Shown here one piece after another: positions 18,701 to 30,600 of a DNA stretch of 64,000 nt. The stretch comes from Alviniconcha marisindica. Its lineage: Eukaryota; Mollusca; Gastropoda; Provannidae. The first letter of the stretch is position 1. Each line of letters opens with the position of its first letter. The stretch spans positions 1 through 64,000 of the forward strand of contig JABMCL010001642.1 of assembly GCA_018857735.1 (NCBI GenBank), written 5' to 3'. The notes under the pieces were generated by a model that saw only the letters and a program-made list of their open reading frames with translations, made no database searches and was not told the origin of the DNA. The translations under genes and the position numbers were made by a program.

Positions 18701-19752
18701 TGTTCTGATTTGAATGAAAGTTTTTTTTAGATTTGATGGTGCCCAGATACTATTTTAGATAATAATGCCTTTATTAAATTCTAATTTTAATTTTAGCGGA
18801 AGAACATCTAAAAGTTTATAGTCGTGAGCTGTCAAAGATGTGGATTTTAGAAGACAGACAGAGAGGAGGTTTTTGTTTGGTTGGTTGGTTGGTTTGTTTG
18901 TTTTTTGCTTGTTTGTTGTTGAGCTGTGTAAATTATCGCTGTTATATAGGGCTATTCTCCGCTCTCGAGCAACTCACTGTCGCATGTGATTCTGAGTTTT
19001 ACAGCGTTTATGGCGCGTTTTGAACATCCACTGAAGTGGTACAGTGCTATATGGTTGTTACATGGCTGGTGCCACGTGGAAATGTTACCGTCTCAATGTC
19101 ACTTCATTCGAAGCCAATACGTAGGGTGCATATGTATTTAGCTGTAACCTGCGGCACCTGCACTTTTGGTACTGCAGTAGCCTAACACTAGGGTGGCACG
19201 GATACCGAAATAAGAGTCGGCACAGAAATTTGACACCGGAGAAGAAAATTTTCCCACCGTTCCTGCCTGGACTCGAACCCGCGACCTTTCTATCGTGGGT
19301 CCGGCGCTGTACCACTGAGCCATCTCCACTCCCCTGTTTGTTTGACCTATAATCCGAAGTTAATTGGCAAATTTTGTTTGTTTGTTTGTTTTCTTTTGCT
19401 GTAATATATGCACGTAGGTGCGTATATGAATGTACATTACTATATATTGTTTTGGTGTTTGATCGGTCTTCAGCTCCATGCCTTATTGAATTGTTGATGT
19501 CTTACTATAAAATGCTTTGAATATTTTATGTAAATGACGAGCCAGAAGGTAAATTTCTCTGTACAACCGCACGGCAAAGGCAAACACAGCTACTATACCT
19601 TGTACAACCACACGACAAAGGCAAACACAGCCACCGTACCTTGTACATCCGCACGACAAAGGCAAACACAGCTTTACGATTAACAGTAACGTAATCGTGG
19701 TATGGCAAGATCAACAGCAAATCTAAACCAACAAAGGGTAGGCTTACACACA

Positions 19753-19795
<43 letters not shown>

Positions 19796-20537
19796 CACAC
19801 ACCCCCCTCGACTCCTTCGTCTTCCATCCGCACACCCCAAGTCTTCCAGTCAAGGCGCCTTCTTCCATGGAGCACGATTGCTGTGGAACAATCTCCCTTA
19901 CTTTTTGACACTCTTTTTCCATAGCCCCATTTAAATCTCCCCTCAAGCCCCATCTGCCTCGGGATCTGCATGCCTTGCCTGTGTGTGCAGTTGTGTGCCA
20001 TTCGTTTCATTGCTGTGTGTGTTGCGTGTGTGTTGTTTTTTTTGGGGGTTTGTTAAAGGATTAAAATAAAAAATTTGTTGCATTTTTTGTGAATTTTGGG
20101 GGGTTATTGGCTCTTTTTCCTTTTGTTCCTTATTTTTTAATTTGCCGCTTTTGCTCAGTTGGAAATCCCTTCTATTTTTGTTTTTTCTCGTTTTTATTTT
20201 TTTCACCGTTAATTGTTGTTTAAGTGTCTTTTTGTAGCTTGATACAGGAGATTACCCCGAAAATCCGCATGTTGTGTTTTTTCCTAATAAATAGGTTCTT
20301 TTGAACCCCTTTTTCGTGTTTATTAAAACACCCTGCAGCTCCAACGTATAGGGTCTCGGTGAACAGCCCTTCTTCTTGAGGTCCGTCAGTACTTCCGTGT
20401 ACAGAACCCAATTCACAGGCTCGTACTTCCGTGTACATTGGGAACGTTGCTCTCCTCCAACAAAGAAATGGACCTTTCAAGTGTGCAGAGACCCCGTGTA
20501 CAGCCTGCACCATCTGGTGCATGAAGTGCGCACTTTT

Positions 20538-20592
<55 letters not shown>

Positions 20593-20624
20593 TCTCTCTC
20601 TCCCACACACACCACACAGTCGGC

Positions 20625-20657
<33 letters not shown>

Positions 20658-20760
20658 ATAGAAAAAAATATTATTTTGTTACCCCCCCCCCCCCCCCCCC
20701 CCACACACACACACCCTCGCCTCCCCCCGCCCATCCGTACTCACCTTTTTTTTCGTCCAT
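13905..20760 (-). CDS. CD225/dispanin (IFITM-like) small membrane protein, copy 2
   Basis: Second complete copy of the gene: exons 20760-20745, 18103-18086, 16014-15851, 14322-14197 and 14075-13905, giving 164 residues in one frame with all GT-AG junctions. Differences from copy 1 include Q5K in exon 1, PPSY changed to PASY, Y to H in the YGYG run, L to I in the CLCC motif, QI to RS at the start of exon 5, R to W after GDLGTA, and a different C-terminus ending in QISYYPSY. Intron 1 carries a 540 bp insertion next to the microexon. Because both copies keep open frames and splice sites, neither looks like a pseudogene. They may be paralogues or alleles assembled in tandem. Confidence 0.8.
14197..14322 (-). 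CDS. CD225 copy 2, exon 4
   Basis: 126 nt, phase 0 at both ends, encoding the first half of the CD225 domain. One Leu-to-Ile change from copy 1 lies in the cysteine motif (CICC rather than CLCC). Confidence 0.9.
14330..15612. repeat. Minisatellite at the CD225 exon 4 acceptor, copy 2
   Basis: Same array as 2461-3815, slightly shorter: two or so units are missing near 15360, and some units have 1-2 base losses near 14405-14445. Confidence 0.92.
15618..15718. repeat. (GA)n then (CA)n microsatellite, copy 2
   Basis: Contracted counterpart of 3820-3955, interrupted by GGGG. Confidence 0.97.
15851..16014 (-). CDS. CD225 copy 2, exon 3 (PASY variant)
   Basis: 164 nt with the same splice sites as copy 1. 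The second proline codon of PPSY is GCG (Ala), destroying the PPxY motif, and one Tyr near the end is His. Confidence 0.85.
17097..17800. other. Degraded counterpart of 5331-6120 in copy 2
   Basis: The sequence follows copy 1 but with stretched homopolymers (TTTTGGGG, AAAAAGGGGGGGCCC) and dropped bases. It sits over the foldback and dinucleotide tracts, where consensus quality is expected to be poor. Confidence 0.7.
17175..17507. repeat. Irregular (GT)n tract, copy 2
   Basis: Counterpart of 5420-5804 with many GG and GC interruptions, probably partly error. Confidence 0.9.
18086..18103 (-). CDS. CD225 copy 2, exon 2 microexon with tandem acceptor
   Basis: The 18 nt and the GTAAGT donor are identical to copy 1. 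Upstream the acceptor is now a (CT)n tract ending CAGCAG, a NAGNAG acceptor. Using the distal AG gives the same 18 nt; using the proximal AG (start 18106) adds one in-frame codon. Confidence 0.6.
18107..18850. other. Copy-2-specific insertion in CD225 intron 1
   Basis: Replaces the 6441-6660 region of copy 1 with purine tracts (GA, GACA, GAAC) surrounding an AT-rich body of about 450 bp with no open frame. The body may be a retroelement 3' end, but I do not recognise it. It directly abuts the microexon acceptor. Confidence 0.7.
18950..19332 (-). mobile_element. tRNA-derived SINE (family 1), copy 2
   Basis: Same insertion as 6780-7145, in the second large repeat. Confidence 0.8.
19830..20330 (+). 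mobile_element. LINE 3' end, copy 2 (degraded)
   Basis: Counterpart of 7650-8070. From about 20030 to 20200 the sequence becomes an irregular T/G-rich string that aligns poorly with copy 1, looking like gap-fill or low-quality consensus. Confidence 0.6.
20745..20760 (-). CDS. CD225 copy 2, exon 1
   Basis: Encodes M-D-E-K-K plus one base, then a GTGAGT donor. It matches copy 1 except that the CAA codon reads AAA, inside a run of eight A, so a base-calling error is possible. Confidence 0.7.
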
Positions 20761-21293
20761 ATCTGATCCGGTCAGCGCACCAAGGCAACCCAAAACTGTA
20801 GTGGGCAGACGGCTATGTTAATCGCGAACAACTTGTAGCTGACTGAAATGTCACTACGGTTTTAGTACGTGCAAATTCCACACGGGAAAACCTGTCAACG
20901 TAGCCTACGCCAGTCCACGGATTCGACGTAACCTGTTGCTGCGTTCCGCGTTTCTGAAAATGACTGCACCCGGTTAGTTATGGCACACCCGCTTCACGCC
21001 CCTGCGGCTCTTTCTCGTTTCCTTTTTTGTCCCGGTGTTGCGCCAACGACTGGGAAACTCTCCTATAGTTCACCGCATTGGTCAAAACGGTTTTTGTTGG
21101 GAGACTGGGGTTGGGTTAGTGTCAAACTCCAAGTATCGGTTTAAGGCGACAACTTTCCTCCAACCACTGCCATAATTGGTTATGCCATAGGTTGGTGCCT
21201 AAAATGGCGCAAGGTCACCCCAGACCGAAAAGACTTGAAAAACAAACAAACTGTTAAACAACAACAACAACGTGTGTCTAAGTGTGTATATGG

Positions 21294-21331
<38 letters not shown>

Positions 21332-21352
21332 TGTGTGTGTGTGTGTGTTAAT

Positions 21353-21728
21353 AACAAATGGCGCTAAAAGCATGGTTACGCCAAACCGAAAGCAAAAGCA
21401 CTCCGGCTCAAGAATGAGCCGATGCAGTTATCTCAACAACAAGCAGCGAACCCGAATGCAGACAGCCTACAGCAACAACAACAAAAAAGACCCCCCCAAA
21501 AAAGACCCCCCCCCCAAAAAAAAAACAAAAAAAAACACACACACTCGTAGTTTATATGGGTTTTACATGTCTACGACAAGGACAGCCACACAATGAAGTG
21601 CCGTGTTTGCCCAGAAACGATCCGGTCATGCTCCAGCAATTAAGCTTACGAAAACACATTGTTTTACTGCGTTCAGTTCAGTTTAGAAATGTCTGGAGAA
21701 AGCTGAGATTTTTGTAACAGCATTTTAC

Positions 21729-21759
<31 letters not shown>

Positions 21760-21884
21760 ATCCTCCCCCTTGGAGCGGCCTTTCTGTTTACCTGTGCACG
21801 AGTTCTCCGAGTCCAAATTTGATGCTTTCACACAAAATGGGGAGCCCCAACACAAAAACTTCAAAAAACAAAAACAAAAAAGCA

Positions 21885-21941
<57 letters not shown>

Positions 21942-22330
21942 GCACACACACATACACACTCTCTACACAGGCACGTAACTGAAACGTCGCGGTAGTCGGC
22001 CACGGCATCTCCTTCACACCACCACCACCACCACCACCACCACCACCACACCACCCGCCTTCCTCTCATAGAAATTATGTTGTAGATATATATTCAGTCG
22101 GACTGACAGGTGCAGTCAGCCATAGGCCAGAGCTCGTCAACACCAGCTTATTGCACAAGGTACCCTCTGTAGTGCAGACAGGGTTGATCTCTGCGTGTCC
22201 CCAGGGTATCAGGTTGGTTAGGGTGCAGGCACAGCGACCTGTGCCGATAGCTCGGACTGGTATCAGCCACAGGCACGTGCAAATAGAGCTCAGCTCAGTA
22301 GTTGTACGAATGGCGCGCTGTCCGGACGTC
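21353..22330. other. Non-coding stretch with simple repeats
   Basis: Contains C/A homopolymer runs at 21490-21535 and 21731-21760, (CA)n at 21889-21945 and (ACC)n at 22018-22048. No gene or recognisable element otherwise. Confidence 0.7.
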
Positions 22331-22343
22331 CTGGGTCCCCGTC

Positions 22344-22535
22344 CCTAGTAATAATAATAATAATAATAATAACATTAATAATAATGAATACTTAGAGCGC
22401 CTAACCCGCACAGGCCCTAAGCGCTTACACGTTCTTTACAAACACATATTGTCAAAATTCAACGCATACAACATGAATGCACACACACACGCACGCACGC
22501 ACACACTCACACACGCACGCACGCACGCACGCGCG

Positions 22536-22595
<60 letters not shown>

Positions 22596-22871
22596 AGTCG
22601 CATATCAGGGCAATCAGGGCAATGAGACTGAAAAAAAAGTTTTTAAAAAGAGAAAGGTTTTCAAGGAAGATTTAAAGGAACTGACAGAGGTAGAATGGCG
22701 GACAGAAACAGGGAGCTTGTTCCAGATAACTGGTGGAGCCTGGTAAAAGAAAGAGCGCTGACCAATGGACTTTGTTCGGAAGGATGGTATTCTGAACACT
22801 CGGGTGTCTGTAGAAGAGCGGACGTAAAGCCACACTGTCTCTGCGGACGTAAAGCCACACTGTAGGGCCAC
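22344..22871 (-). mobile_element. LINE 3' end (CR1/L2-like), minus strand
   Basis: The minus strand at 22871-22614 encodes PSFRTKSIGQRSFFYQAPPV, IWNKLPVSVRHSTSVSSF and KSSLKTFLF, the end of a CR1/L2-type ORF2. A 3' region then ends in a (TTA)n tail at 22390-22348. A (CA)n tract at 22488-22594 interrupts the 3' UTR. Truncated at the 5' end. Confidence 0.75.
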
Positions 22872-22941
22872 TGTTTATCTCCGCGCAGCTGTCCACCGAC
22901 GCGGTCAGCGCCCTCCGAAAGGTTTGGGTATTACTATGGCT

Positions 22942-23386
22942 CACACTCCGAGCACCGCTTTCCGGCACCTTCCTCCAAACACTGCCAGATTTAGTTACGC
23001 CACTGAAGGGGCACTCTTTATCTCCGCGCAGCTGTCCAGCGACGCGGTCAGCGCCCTCCGAAAGGTTCGGGTACTAATATGACTGTAGAAGCAACCTAGC
23101 GCCAAAGCACGTTCGTAAACATGAGAAGCATCCACCCCGGGTAAAAAGAAAGAAAAAAGAGAGTTCCGTCTCGATTCAAACGACTGTGGTTATATTTGTG
23201 CTGGTGTAAACTTTGTTGGCGGCTATAAATGCCACGCCTTGTTTTATTTGAGTTGTTTGTAACAAACTTACTACTGTCTGAGCACCAACGAAAAACTGCT
23301 CGTTGGCTGACAGTCTTCTGGACCCTATCGCGTAACTAAATACGGCAGTGGTTGAAGGAAGGCTGTCGTAAACCGGTGCTTGGAGT
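22942..23386. mobile_element. Terminal-inverted-repeat element (MITE-like), full copy A
   Basis: About 445 bp with imperfect inverted ends of nearly 60 bp: CACTCCGAGCACCGCTTTCC at the left against ACTCCAAGCACCGGTTTACG read inward from the right, both leading to CACTGCC and TTAGTTACGC. A fragment of the same family lies at 22858-22935. No transposase is encoded. Confidence 0.7.
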
Positions 23387-23702
23387 TTGGGTATAACTAT
23401 TAGTAAAACTGTGGAAGCAACGCACACACGTAAACATGAGACGCATCCTACCCAGGCTATAAAAAAGAAAAAAGTTCCGACTCGATTCAAACGATTTTCG
23501 TTTTATTTGTGCTGGCATAAGCAACGCGGTCAGTTATAAAAGGAACGTCTGATAGGATTTGAGTTGTTTGTTACATACTTACTGCCGTTTCAGCAACATC
23601 GATTTTTTCCCCGTTAGCAGACAGTTTTTTGAGACCTATGGCGTAATCAACTACGGCAGTGGTTGGAGGAAGGATGTCGTAAACCAGTGCTAGGAATTTG
23701 CG
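23387..23702. mobile_element. TIR element, partial copy B
   Basis: Right two thirds of the same family, directly adjoining copy A and ending in GTCGTAAACCAGTGCTAGG. Confidence 0.65.
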
Positions 23703-23767
23703 GCGACCCATGTGGTGCTGTCCGACCCGCGCTTCGTCCCGGGACGCTCGTACCCTGAAGATGCCGG

Positions 23768-24202
23768 CCACACTCCGAGCATCGCTTTCCGGCACCTTCC
23801 TCCAAACTCTGCCAGATTTAGTCAGTTACGCCACTGAAGGGGCACTCTTTATCTCCGCGCTGCTGTCCACCGACGCGGTCAGCGCCTCCGAAAGGTTCGG
23901 GTACTGATAAGACTGTGGCAGCAACCTAGCGCCCAAGCACGCACGTAAACATGAAGCGCATCCACCCCGGGTAAAAAAAGTTCCGTCTCGATTCAAACGA
24001 TTGTGGTTTTTATTTGAGCTGGCGTAAGCAACATGGTCAGTTATAAAACAAACGTCTGATATAATTTGAGTTGTTTGTAACAAACTTATTACTGTTTGAG
24101 CACCAACAAAAAACTGCTCGTTAGCTGACAGTTTTTTGGACCCTATGGCGTAACTAAATACCGCAGTGGTTGAAGGAAGGATGTCGTAAACCAGTGTTTG
24201 GA
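23768..24202. mobile_element. TIR element, full copy C
   Basis: About 435 bp with both inverted ends (CACTCCGAGCATCGC and AAACCAGTGTTTGG). Confidence 0.7.
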
Positions 24203-24910
24203 TGCTGGCTTCAAACGTAACCATCGACAACAACAGTCGCCCGAATCGCCTAAAGTAACTCAGTGTCGCCTGCGATGTGACTAAAGTATAAGGATCATAT
24301 AATCCTCAATAAGTACATCACCTCTTAAAAGAGGGAACGTCTGAAAACGCCGGTTTTTCCGCAGTACGCATCTGCTGGGTCGTCACACACACACACACAC
24401 ACACACACACAAGACTCATCCGGCCCGCTTCTAGCCAATGCTTCCCAGCTGATCCGGACCGGATGCGAATCTGGGATCCGGCAATGTTACTGGGTAATGT
24501 GTATTGAAAAAATATGTGGACAAAAAACGAACCAAAATAAATCACGACTGATCAAAACCCATAAAAGTTTAATAAGAACGCTGATTTTTTATTTTTTTAT
24601 TTGGCAATACTGACAAAACAATGCACGTTTTCAGTGAAAGCACCTTCCTCAAGCGACAAACAGAGAATACGTCCACTAACAATGGAATGGATAAATCCCA
24701 CAACTTATAGTTTAGCTTGCGGTTGTTGGAGAAGTCAGAGCGTTAGCAATAGTCTTTGTTTCAGATTTTTTCTCCAAAATAAATCACGATTTCATTTTAT
24801 GCTGAATTGTCCCCCCCCCCCCCCCCCCCCAAATGTCTTTTTCGACGCAATTTGGAAATGTCTCGGTCAGTCTTTGAATTCGAAAGTGAAGCTCGTGCTT
24901 TTGACTGGAA
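24203..24910. other. Non-coding upstream of the bHLH gene
   Basis: Contains (CA)n at 24385-24411 and a C18 run at 24811-24830. No coding sequence recognised. Confidence 0.5.
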
Positions 24911-25125
24911 GATTATTAACCAATGACTTTCTTCTAATTTATCTGTCACGTGAATCATGACATCACCAACGCCATTACGAACAAGCGAGTGTGAAGCGCG
25001 TTCTTCGTGACAAGCGCAAGTTCTTTCCCGCGGCGGAAAGAAATTGAGCCGAAAACATACAAGTACTGTAGCAGTCACGGCTCATTTAAGCTACAAAGAC
25101 ATCTACACTTTTCGTGTAAAATGTG
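24911..25125 (+). promoter_or_regulatory. Candidate promoter/first non-coding exon of the bHLH gene
   Basis: A non-repetitive, GC-richer island about 2 kb upstream of the first coding exon. It has CCAAT at 24920, an E-box CACGTG at 24947-24952, a CRE-like TGACATCA at 24958-24965 and a possible donor GTGAGT near 25121. This is suggestive only; no transcription start can be seen. Confidence 0.2.
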
Positions 25126-25534
25126 AGTACAGGACATAAACCATTTCAACGATTTATGTTTCAGCGTGGATTTTAACCCAGTTCATTTTACCGTTGCGCA
25201 AAATGAATGACACTATTTACAGTTTATCACTCAAATGATAAAAGTGGTAGAACAGTTTTTATTTTTTTGTATATGTTTTTTTTATGACAAACAGACGACG
25301 TTACAGTAAAAAAACAAAAACACACTACAAAAAACTTGGATCAACAGATTTTCAAAATAAAGTGCAGCGGATAGGCGTCTGCTTCGAGAAGTCCACCGTA
25401 GACTAATTAACGTGATTTGTAAATTGATCCATATGACACAGCGTGATCGACAGACTTAACATCCCGTCAACATGACTAAATAAAAAAATAAAATAAAAAA
25501 ACACAGCGAGAATGAAGATGGTAACATTTGAATG

Positions 25535-25594
<60 letters not shown>

Positions 25595-27041
25595 GAACAT
25601 TTGAATCCTGGTCGGGTGAGGCGCTGCCACCGACAGTAGAAAAAAATCTTTACGGACAAGCAGGTGTACTTGGGCAGCGGCTGAAGCAGATTTTTGTTGT
25701 AGAGCTTTCTTCTTTTTTCATTCTATTTGAGCGTGATTTTGTGTATTTTAATAATCTCCTACACTGTACAGTGATCCCAAATTCATCGCTGTATTACAAT
25801 GGATTGATCCATGTATGATTGAAAGGAGCTAGCCTCAGATTTGGAGAAAAAAGTTTTTGTTTGTTTGATTTTTTTATATTTTAGTCATGATTTATCTGCT
25901 GCATTTTTTTTTTTTCATCTGCCAGCTAATTTTACCTAAAAATTACCAGGGATTTTGAAGTCAAAATAGATTGGGGATATAGCCTGGTAGACCACACTAT
26001 TTCACATGGCCTTGCATTTTTTGTTTGATTTTTTTTTAAATGTTGTATTGTCATCAAAAGTTCACACCATAGACATTATAAACACAATGATGTTGCAATC
26101 CACATACAGTTCTTCTATGACCTGTATGCAAAACTGAGAGCTTGGGGTTCTATCTGTGACATCAAAGATATTTTGGAATGTTAAAAGCACTGGAAAAGAG
26201 GACAAAATGTGGTGCTGAGCTCATGAAATAAGTGTTTGTCATGATGTCCAAAATGCCACCTTATAAAATCAACGGCACGCCCAATCGCAAAATGTTTTTA
26301 CTGCTGAACATGTTTTTTAGCCTGGTCCAAGCACATGAGAAGTTTAGCCTGGAAAAGAGAGTTCCTTTAAATGTTGCTGCATATTGTGACAGTACGTCTG
26401 TAATCAGCAGAGGTCTTTGCCGTACTTTGAGATTTCTGATGTTTTCTTTTTTTAAACCTGAGTGTAGAAAGGATTGTGGTGATAGGTGGTGATTTTTTGG
26501 GGGGTATTATATCTAAGGCCTGGAGGACCTTAAGACCACAGTAAATAAACTTAAACACAAATGGCTCTTCATACAAAAATTAGTTGAGTACTAATCTGAT
26601 TTACAGATAGTTAAGTATCCTATGTCAGTTAAAATGCTCTCCATGCCCACCTTGTCTATGTGCATGTCTTCTCAGTACAGCCCCAAACACTGGGGCATAC
26701 TGTGGACACAGAAATTAAGGCCCCCTTGGCTGAGAACCCAGAGCTAATGGAGGTTTTTCTTCTTCTAAGCCAGTCAAAATATCAACTTGTATCAACCTGA
26801 TGCCAGGAATATATATACACCTTACTTCAATACTAGTTCAAACCTTCCATTGATTAAACTTAATATTTTTAACTTGCAGACTTGGTAATTTTTGTCTCCA
26901 GAACTGTGTGCCAGATTTTTCCTTGTGATTTGGTGACTTGTTTCACTTTGAAGTGTCTTTTTTCGGTTGACTGAGCACTAAAATTTTAAATACCCAAGAA
27001 TTGTGAAATAATTTTACTGATTTACCCTCTGTCATTTTCAG
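25126..27041. other. Intron or upstream region of the bHLH gene
   Basis: AT-rich, with one (GA)n tract at 25541-25590 and otherwise non-repetitive. No convincing exon seen before the acceptor at 27041. Confidence 0.5.
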
Positions 27042-27658
27042 ATGCCGAAAAGTTCCAGAAAAATGGATCCATTGGTTGGAGAAACTTCTATCATGGACAG
27101 ACATACAAGCAGCTCAAACTCGTCGTCTCCTCTAGTTCCGCAACTTTCCATTCAGATGTCACCACAACACACGGAAGAGTCCAATGAGGTGGCACAGATT
27201 AACTCCCCTAGCAGCCATGTCTTCCCACTGTCTTCTCCAGCAGAGCAGCACCAGCCAGGAGTGATTGGCCCCTCCTTGCTGTCCCCTGATCCACTAATGA
27301 GTCACAACTCAGCCTCAAACGTTGTCAAAATGAGTGCTTTTTCCTCTCCACGGAAAAGAAAAGCAAGCCCAGATGGAGAGGCTGCTGTGGGTTCCTTGCT
27401 GTGCACCACAGGAAAAGGGAACAGCTTACTGCTGGGTAAAGACTCTTTGGACACCAGTGATGAAGGATTCAGTGGTGTGCAGCTGGGCGGCAGTGACGCT
27501 TCCCTTGAGAAAGAACCACATGAAATAAAACCTGAGAATGAGGGAAAATCACAAACAGGCAGTGGAAACAAAATCAGTGAAACTGGCACAAAGGACGAAG
27601 AGATGATAGTTGATTCTGCAGTGAGAGGCGATGGTAAGAAAGAATCTCCTGAAATCAG
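27042..27658 (+). CDS. bHLH gene, first coding exon
   Basis: 617 nt open from the ATG that immediately follows the acceptor CATTTTCAG, ending at GTAAGC in phase 2. It encodes MPKSSRKMDPLVGE, a Ser/Pro-rich region, a basic SPRKRKASPD cluster that could serve in nuclear import, a DSLDTSDEGFSGVQLGG segment and an acidic/Lys-rich end. Confidence 0.8.
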
Positions 27659-30600
27659 GTAAGCTGCAAACTTGCCCATTTTCCATTGCACAAAATGGCT
27701 GCAGCAAATGTTCATAACGAATGTTATGGGACTATGGGAGAAAACATGCCCGTTTTTGAATTATTTTTGATTCTTTGTGATACAGAAAATATTGTTTTGG
27801 GGGCAGTGTTAATGTGTTTTGTGGATAAGAAGTTCATGCTGTTTGTCGGTTGGAGAAAGGGAAAAGAACAAAACAAAACAAACGAAAAAGCTTGCGTGGA
27901 AAAAAAGAAGAGAGAGATCATTTAAACCCTTTCCCTGCCCTTGGACATAAAAAACCCCACTAATTAATTAATTAAAAAGAAAAAAGAAGATGTCATTGGC
28001 AGTGTTTTGAAACTACCTTCTTGAATCTCGGCTTCTTGGAAATTTAACAAAGTTTTCAAACTCCACAGTTTGGATCAGCTTAACCTTTTCTCATGGTTGT
28101 TCTTGGACTGTACCAAAGGTAGAAAACTGTTGGCGGTGAGAGTTAAATATATGAAATGTTTACAGATTTTGTATGTTTGAACTTGGGTGTGACTGCTGTA
28201 CACTCAGTTGCTTCTTTCAAGGTTCAGAACCAGACACTTGTGAAATTTGGATGAATTTGCTGCTTTAGATGCAAGCAGTGATCCTAACATTATACAGACC
28301 TTTGTTTTTGTTTTTTGAAACTAGGTGTGTTTAAATATTTTAATGATAAGAATGGTGCTTGTAATGCACCGATTCCCATCCAAGCAAGACAGTTCAAGGC
28401 CCTGGGGCAGTACAGAGAGAGGGAAGAAAGGCAAATGAGCACAGGTTACATAGATTTACAAACTAGAACTGTAAGTGTAAGAAAGCTTTTTTTTTAACCG
28501 TTCAATGTTTGGCCACTGAAGAACATTAGTGGATCAGTTACAATAAGATGTAAACTGCAAGACAAAGAGATTTGATATATTGGTGCACAATCATGTCGGC
28601 ATTGAATTACCAAAGTTGTGTATGTATATTGTAAAGAACACCAGAGTTTCTTGAACTGTCCTGTCTTGGAGCAGAACGGAGTTGTTGCCGCAGGTGGACG
28701 GCATTCAGACAGATCGAGGGGCAGCCTGTGCAGCACTGGCAGGCTACGTTACACTAACAGCCAGGAATGGTGACTCCATAATGCATGGAGTTCTTCCCTC
28801 AGTTATCCCCCATCACAGTGCCGCTCTCAACAGCTGCTTCCCAGGCAGTGATGGAAATTGGTGGGTAAAAAAACTCCATTATGCTGCTTTAAACAGGAGA
28901 TCCAACATCCTTTGAACGGGAAAACGAGCATTCTTTGAACAGGAAAAATTAATGTCTTTTGAATGGGAAAACCAACATCCTTTGAACAGGAAATCCAACA
29001 TCCTTTAAACAGGAAAACAAGTATCATTTGGAAAGGAAAACAAACATCTGAACAGGAAAACGTCCTTTGAGCTGGAAAACAAACATTATTTGAAGAGGAA
29101 AACAAACATCCCAAACACTCTTTGAATAGTAAAGCTGCTCACTGTGTTTTGGTGATGAATCTCTGAGTGCTTTGCCCAGATGCTCAAAATATTTACATCT
29201 TTTTCATGTGCCATGTCGTGATGCATGGGTAATACTATGTTTGGCCTTGATTGATTGAGTTTACTAGTTTGTTTTACGCTTTATCGCTCAACTGTTTTCA
29301 CAGATTTATCACACATAGAACCTGAAGACTAGCTCATTCTGCTGTTCAAAGCAATTCTTTATTCAATGTCATAGGCCAGGAAACTCATGACTAATGAACA
29401 CTAAAAGTGCAGAAAATTAAGATTTATTTCTTGAACATTTTTTTTTTTGGAAAAGGAGCAAACTGGAACAATTAAAAGATGATTCAGTTAAGAAAACTGA
29501 TCATCAGTCCAAGAAATCAGGATCATCACATTGCTAACTCTCCATCAGCCAGACTGTACATAATTGCACTTGAATGTCAGCCGCAACTATGTGCCTTTTG
29601 TGATCCTTGAATTTGCTTGGTGATTGTGACATGCAGCCACTTTTGTGCACAATTTCAGGTACCAGATCATTTCGGCAACTGTTCCACCAGTGCTATCAAG
29701 TCCACATTTGACGGAGAACATCAGCAATGATTGCTTGCAAAACCTCGCCACAGTCAGCGCTGACAACTTACTGAACGCAGCCTCCACAGGGAACAACTCC
29801 CTCAACTTCTTACCCAGTCTTTCCCTGGCTGCGACTGCTGCCACCACTACCACCAACTCCACCATCGACACATCTGTTAGTGCACCTGGCACCGTTGGGG
29901 ACCCACTGTTGAGTTTTCTGCAGCAGTACACGGCAAGTAAGATCACATTGCCTGCCATGCAACCTGTTGTGGAGCCCAGTTGAGTTTTTATCACAATAAC
30001 GTACAGCCAGAAAGACCAGCAGTCGAATGTCTGTTGTTGAAAGTCCTGTGTTGTTTGGCGATGCAGGTATAGTGTGCAGTCCTGACCTGCATGCTGGTTG
30101 TGTGTTGTTTGGTGATCAATGCAGACTTAACATGCAGCCCTGACCTGCATGCAGATTGTGTGTTGTTTGGTGATCAGTGCAGACTTAACATGCAGTCCTG
30201 ACCTGCATGCTGGTTGTGTGTTGTTTGGTGATCATTGCAGACTTAACATGCAGTCCTGACCTGCATGAGTTGTGTGTTGTTTGGTGATCATGCAGACTTA
30301 ACATGCAGTCCTGACCTGCATGCAGATTGTGTGTTGTTTGGTGATCATTGCAGACTTAACATGCAGTCCTGACCTGCAGTTGTGTGTTGTTTGGTGATCA
30401 TTGCAGACTTAACATGCAGTCCTGACCTGCATGCAGGTTGTGTGTTGTTTGGTGATCATGCAGACTTAACATGCAGTCCTGACCTGCATGCAGATTGTGT
30501 GTTGTTTGGTGATCATGCAGACTTAACATGCAGTCCTGACCTGCATGCTGGTTGTGTGTTGTTTGGTGATCATTGCAGACTTAACATGCAGTCCTGACCT

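Larger units (their letters stand above)
12925..21348. repeat. Large direct repeat, copy 2 (about 8.4 kb)
   Basis: Second copy of 1078-9260. It differs by a 540 bp insertion at about 18107-18850, a replaced tract at about 13905-13960, contracted microsatellites, and patches at 17097-17800, 19780-20330 and 20540-20740. Those patches are degraded in a way typical of low-quality consensus (stretched homopolymers, dropped bases). Confidence 0.95.

Noticed and set aside
22672..24233. Several minus-strand frames sharing VYDILPSTTAVFSYAIGSKK
   Set aside because: They coincide with a TIR element family, appear only over its right half, lack a common start and are broken in each copy; most likely non-coding transposon sequence.
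24947..25125. E-box/CRE cluster as a proven bHLH promoter
   Set aside because: Short motifs occur by chance and no start site can be seen; kept only as a low-confidence candidate.
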